From positions 1 through 8,912 of the forward strand of contig CAZTKP010000115.1 of the NCBI GenBank assembly GCA_964614215.1: a stretch of DNA of 8,912 bases, read 5' to 3'. Numbering within the stretch: the stretch's first letter is position 1; each line of letters begins with the position of its first letter. The notes under the pieces are model-generated. The model made no database searches, had not been told where the DNA came from, and worked only from the letters and a program-made list of their open reading frames with translations. Source of the DNA: CAZTKP01 sp964614215. GTDB lineage: Bacteria > UBP6 > UBA1177. The position numbers and the translations under genes were made by a program. Of this stretch, positions 6,627-8,912 are shown one piece after another.

Positions 6627-6652
6627 TTAAAAAAGCTCATGAGCTTTTTTAA
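6627..6652. repeat. 26-bp perfect palindrome over the tkt 3' end; possible terminator or attenuator
   Basis: The sequence is TT-A6-GCTCATGAGC-T6-AA, perfectly self-complementary over 26 bp. It contains the last eight sense codons of tkt (VKKAHELF) minus one base, plus the TAA stop. In RNA it could fold as a 9-11 bp stem with a CAUG tetraloop and a U-tract on either strand, like a weak bidirectional intrinsic terminator. Only three GC-containing pairs strengthen the stem. It sits 6 nt before the xerC start codon, where a stem would also affect initiation. The palindrome is directly visible; its function is inferred. Confidence 0.9.
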
Positions 6653-8627
6653 CGATATTTTCCGATGTGAAACCGTATTTTTCAAGCACGACATCTCCAG
6701 GTGCGGATTCGCCGAACTTGTCTACACCGATAACTGTTCCGTTCATTGTTGCATATTTTTCCCAGCCGAAAGTTGTTCCCGCTTCAACTACTACTCTTCT
6801 TCTTATTGAGCTCGGAAGAACGCTTTCTCTGTATTCATCAGACTGTTTTTCAAAGATCTCAGTTGACATGATGTTTACAACTCTGACCTTTCTGCCTTCT
6901 TTGCGAAGTTCTTCTGCTGCATCAAGAGCAATATGAACTTCAGAGCCTGTTGCAACAAGGATTATCTCAGCGTTGTCATCGTCAGAAATGACGTATCCGC
7001 CTTTCATTGCTTCAACTGCCGGAGCGTATTTTTCTCTGTCAAGAACAGGAAGATTCTGTCTTGTGAGGATAAGTGCAACTGGAGCCTGTGGGTTTTCAAC
7101 GATGTATTTCCATGCAACGCTTACTTCGTTTGCATCTCCAGGTCTGATAACTGTAAGTCCCGGGATACATCTTAGTGAAGCAAGCTGCTCAACGGGCTGA
7201 TGAGTGGGTCCATCCTCTCCTACAGCAAGTGAATCGTGGGTGAAGATAAAAATCGAGTTGAGTTTCATTAAGGCCGCAAGTCTTATGGGAGGTCTCATGT
7301 AGTCGGCAAAGGAAAAGAAAGTCGCTGTGTAGTGTCTGAGGCCGCCGTGACAGGCAAAACCGTTAGCGATCGCGCCCATTGCGTGTTCTCTTACACCGTA
7401 GTGAATGTTTCTGCCGGAAAAATCGTCTCCGCTGATCCATCCGTAGTCGTTCATCGGTGTTTTTGTAGAACAGCTGAGATCTGCGTCTCCACCTGTGAGC
7501 CATTCAAGTTTCGGAGCGATAGCATTTACAACTTTTCCGTTAGCAGATCTTGTTGCGATCTTATCTCCGGCCTTAAACTGCGGAAATGAATTTTCCCAAC
7601 CGTCACAAGGCTCAAGTTTCATCATCTTTCCGTATGTTTTTCCAAGTTCAGGATATTGTTCACAGTACTTATCAAAAAGTGTTTTCCAGTCAGAACTTTT
7701 CTTTTTTCCTTCTTCAACTATTGATGCGAAATCAGCTCTTACATCTTCGTCAACGAAAAATGACTTTTCAGGGTCCATTCCGAAGTTTTCCTTAACAAGT
7801 TTTATCTCGTCATCACCAAGCGGAGCACCGTGAGCTGAAGATGTGCCTCCTTTGTTCGGCGAACCGAAACCAATGGTTGTTTTGACAATGATAAGTGTGG
7901 GTTTTTCAGTCTCAGCTTTTGCATCGGCAATTGCCTTATCAATTGAATCTATATCGTTATCGCCGTCAGCAACTGTAAGAACCTGAAAACCGTAACTTTC
8001 GTATCTTTTTTCAACATTTTCTGTGAAAGAAAGATCTGTCGGACCGTCAAGAGAAATGTCGTTTGAATCATAGAGGTAGATCAGTTTTCCAAGTTTAAGA
8101 TGTCCTGCAAGAGAAGCAGCTTCAGCGGCAACTCCTTCCATGAGACATCCGTCACCGACAAGAACGTATGTGAAATGATCGACAATGTTAAATTCAGGCT
8201 TGTTAAACTTCTGAGCGAGCATTCTTTCAGCTATCGCCATTCCCACACCGTTTGCTACACCCTGCCCAAGTGGTCCCGTTGTGGTTTCAACACCGGGAGT
8301 GAACTTATATTCAGGATGTCCGGGAGTTCTGCTTTTCCACTGACGGAAGTTCTTAAGGTCGTCCATGCTCACTTCAAATCCGCTTAAATGAAGCATTGAA
8401 TAAAGAAGCGCACTTCCATGTCCCGCTGAAAGGATAAAACGGTCTCTGTTGTCCCATTCAGGATTCTTAGGATCAACGTTAAGATGCTTTTTCCAGAGGG
8501 CGTAAGCCATAGGTGCGCAACCCATCGGAAGACCGGGGTGTCCCGAGTTCGCTTTCTGAATTGCGTCAATGGATAAGGTCCTGATAGTATTGATGCTTTT
8601 TGAAGCCAGCTCTTTTTTCTCAAACAT
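6627..8627 (-). CDS. tkt: Transketolase
   Basis: Thiamine-diphosphate and Mg2+-dependent cytoplasmic enzyme of the non-oxidative pentose phosphate pathway; it moves two-carbon units between ketose and aldose sugar phosphates. It has 666 aa, close to the 663 of E. coli TktA, with all three domains. Visible: GHPG (29-32, substrate/TPP His), SAGHGS (67-72), TPP motif GDG (158-160) running to SNDISLDG with N189, the pyrimidine-domain YGVREHAMGAIANG with catalytic E414, and FTHDSLAVGEDGPTHQPVE with H464. The C-terminal domain is full length. Start: the first ATG of the open frame (8663) falls at or before the predicted transcription start and adds MNVVNYKYRELS, which is unlike the family. The ATG at 8627 has GGGAG at 6-nt spacing and gives MFEKKELASKSIN, so it is preferred. 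First gene of a likely tkt-xerC unit, divergent from a lipoprotein gene. Confidence 0.97.
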   Translation of the reverse strand: MFEKKELASKSINTIRTLSIDAIQKANSGHPGLPMGCAPMAYALWKKHLNVDPKNPEWDNRDRFILSAGHGSALLYSMLHLSGFEVSMDDLKNFRQWKSRTPGHPEYKFTPGVETTTGPLGQGVANGVGMAIAERMLAQKFNKPEFNIVDHFTYVLVGDGCLMEGVAAEAASLAGHLKLGKLIYLYDSNDISLDGPTDLSFTENVEKRYESYGFQVLTVADGDNDIDSIDKAIADAKAETEKPTLIIVKTTIGFGSPNKGGTSSAHGAPLGDDEIKLVKENFGMDPEKSFFVDEDVRADFASIVEEGKKKSSDWKTLFDKYCEQYPELGKTYGKMMKLEPCDGWENSFPQFKAGDKIATRSANGKVVNAIAPKLEWLTGGDADLSCSTKTPMNDYGWISGDDFSGRNIHYGVREHAMGAIANGFACHGGLRHYTATFFSFADYMRPPIRLAALMKLNSIFIFTHDSLAVGEDGPTHQPVEQLASLRCIPGLTVIRPGDANEVSVAWKYIVENPQAPVALILTRQNLPVLDREKYAPAVEAMKGGYVISDDDNAEIILVATGSEVHIALDAAEELRKEGRKVRVVNIMSTEIFEKQSDEYRESVLPSSIRRRVVVEAGTTFGWEKYATMNGTVIGVDKFGESAPGDVVLEKYGFTSENIVKKAHELF

Positions 8628-8633
8628 GGATAA

Positions 8634-8638
8634 CTCCC
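8634..8638 (-). promoter_or_regulatory. SD that decides the tkt start codon
   Basis: GGGAG on the - strand ends 6 nt before the ATG at 8627. The upstream in-frame ATG at 8663 has only a weak CGGGA next to it and coincides with the predicted transcription start, so it is unlikely to be used. Confidence 0.8.
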
Positions 8639-8668
8639 TGTATTTATAATTAACAACATTCATTCCCG

Positions 8669-8696
8669 AATATACAGAACATGATAATATTGTAAA
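8669..8696 (-). promoter_or_regulatory. Predicted tkt promoter
   Basis: On the - strand TTTACA (8696-8691) is followed after 16 bp by TATATT (8674-8669), preceded by TG; each hexamer matches consensus at 5 of 6. Transcription would begin at about 8662, leaving a leader of about 35 nt before the ATG at 8627. TCCCGA (8664-8669) and TCGGGA (8703-8708) form an inverted repeat that brackets the promoter. Confidence 0.6.
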
Positions 8697-8767
8697 TAAA
8701 AATCGGGAGTTTTCTAACCAGTCTGATTAAGAAATTCTTGACTCACATCTTCTATAAATTAATCTTA

Positions 8768-8785
8768 TCCGATATTCAAATCGGA
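8768..8785 (+). promoter_or_regulatory. Hairpin overlapping the SD of the downstream lipoprotein gene
   Basis: TCCGAT (8768-8773) and ATCGGA (8780-8785) form a 6-bp stem with a 6-nt loop, ATTCAA. The right arm takes up the first three bases of the strong SD GGAGGTGA (8783-8790). If the stem forms in the transcript it would partly hide the SD; whether it is stable enough to matter is uncertain. Confidence 0.4.
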
Positions 8786-8793
8786 GGTGATAC

Positions 8794-8912
8794 ATGAAAA
8801 AGATAATTTCAATTCTGTTACTGCTAAACTTTCTTCTTATCGCGTCGTGTGGTGGTGATGATTCAGAGCCTGATCCTGATGATGTTGTTGTCTTTGAGGA
8901 CTTGATGCTTGA
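8794..8912 (+). CDS. Putative lipoprotein, N-terminal 39 codons (3' end outside window)
   Basis: This ORF runs off the right edge of the window. It begins with an ATG 3 nt after the near-perfect SD GGAGGTGA (8783-8790). The first 19 residues are a textbook lipoprotein signal peptide: basic MKK, a hydrophobic stretch ISILLLLNFLL, and lipobox LIASC with lipidated C19. The mature start GGDDSEPDPDD is acidic and flexible, a tether often found before a folded surface or periplasmic domain; Gly at +2 predicts outer-membrane rather than inner-membrane retention. Function cannot be assigned from the visible part. A TTGACT (8738-8743) lies upstream, but no convincing -10 is correctly spaced from it. 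The gene is transcribed away from tkt, sharing the intergenic region. Confidence 0.85.
   Translation, partial: MKKIISILLLLNFLLIASCGGDDSEPDPDDVVVFEDLML

Noticed and set aside
8512..8522. GGTGCGCA, recalling the left arm of the E. coli dif site, as a target for the neighbouring Xer recombinase
   Set aside because: It lies inside the tkt coding sequence, lacks the AT-rich spacer and the second arm, and is simply codons for the conserved MGCAP region.

Overview
The window is ordinary-looking bacterial chromosome, moderately AT-rich by eye, with tight gene packing and clear Shine-Dalgarno (SD) sites. Two genes encode lipoproteins with standard lipoboxes and small residues (Ser, Gly) after the lipidated Cys. 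This suggests a Gram-negative (diderm) organism that sorts lipoproteins to its outer membrane. Nothing here fixes the phylum. The Asp/Glu/Pro-rich stretch after the Cys of the last lipoprotein resembles some deltaproteobacterial-type surface proteins, but that is only an impression.

Left part, + strand. The window opens inside cysS (cysteinyl-tRNA synthetase, 1-717, 5' end cut off). A 159-bp gap follows, carrying three direct repeats with a 23-bp period. Next come an AAA ATPase of the AAA_14/DUF4143 type (877-2058) and a lipoprotein 5'-nucleotidase/UshA-like metallophosphoesterase (2109-3704). The nucleotidase has its own strong promoter overlapping the end of the ATPase gene, so the two need not be co-transcribed.

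Middle and right part, - strand. Read in transcription order, these are transketolase (tkt, 8627-6627), a XerC/XerD tyrosine recombinase (6620-5730) and a divergent solo Hsp70/DnaK-family chaperone (5599-3701). tkt and xerC are nearly fused: only two codons separate them, and they share a frame. A 26-bp perfect palindrome covers the last eight sense codons and stop of tkt (all but one base), and no SD precedes xerC. The DnaK-like gene has its own promoter and RBS, and its stop codon overlaps that of the nucleotidase tail to tail by 4 bp. For both tkt and the DnaK-like gene I move the start downstream of the first ATG, because SD and promoter placement favour the internal one.

Right edge, + strand. 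A divergent promoter region (8628-8793) separates tkt from a lipoprotein gene whose first 39 codons are visible.

The genes do not form one pathway: they are translation, pentose phosphate metabolism, chromosome-dimer resolution, protein folding and nucleotide scavenging. I found no defence island, CRISPR array, RNA gene or insertion sequence. The points most worth a second look are the repeat array before the ATPase, the tkt/xerC palindrome, and the remodelled substrate pocket of the DnaK-like protein.
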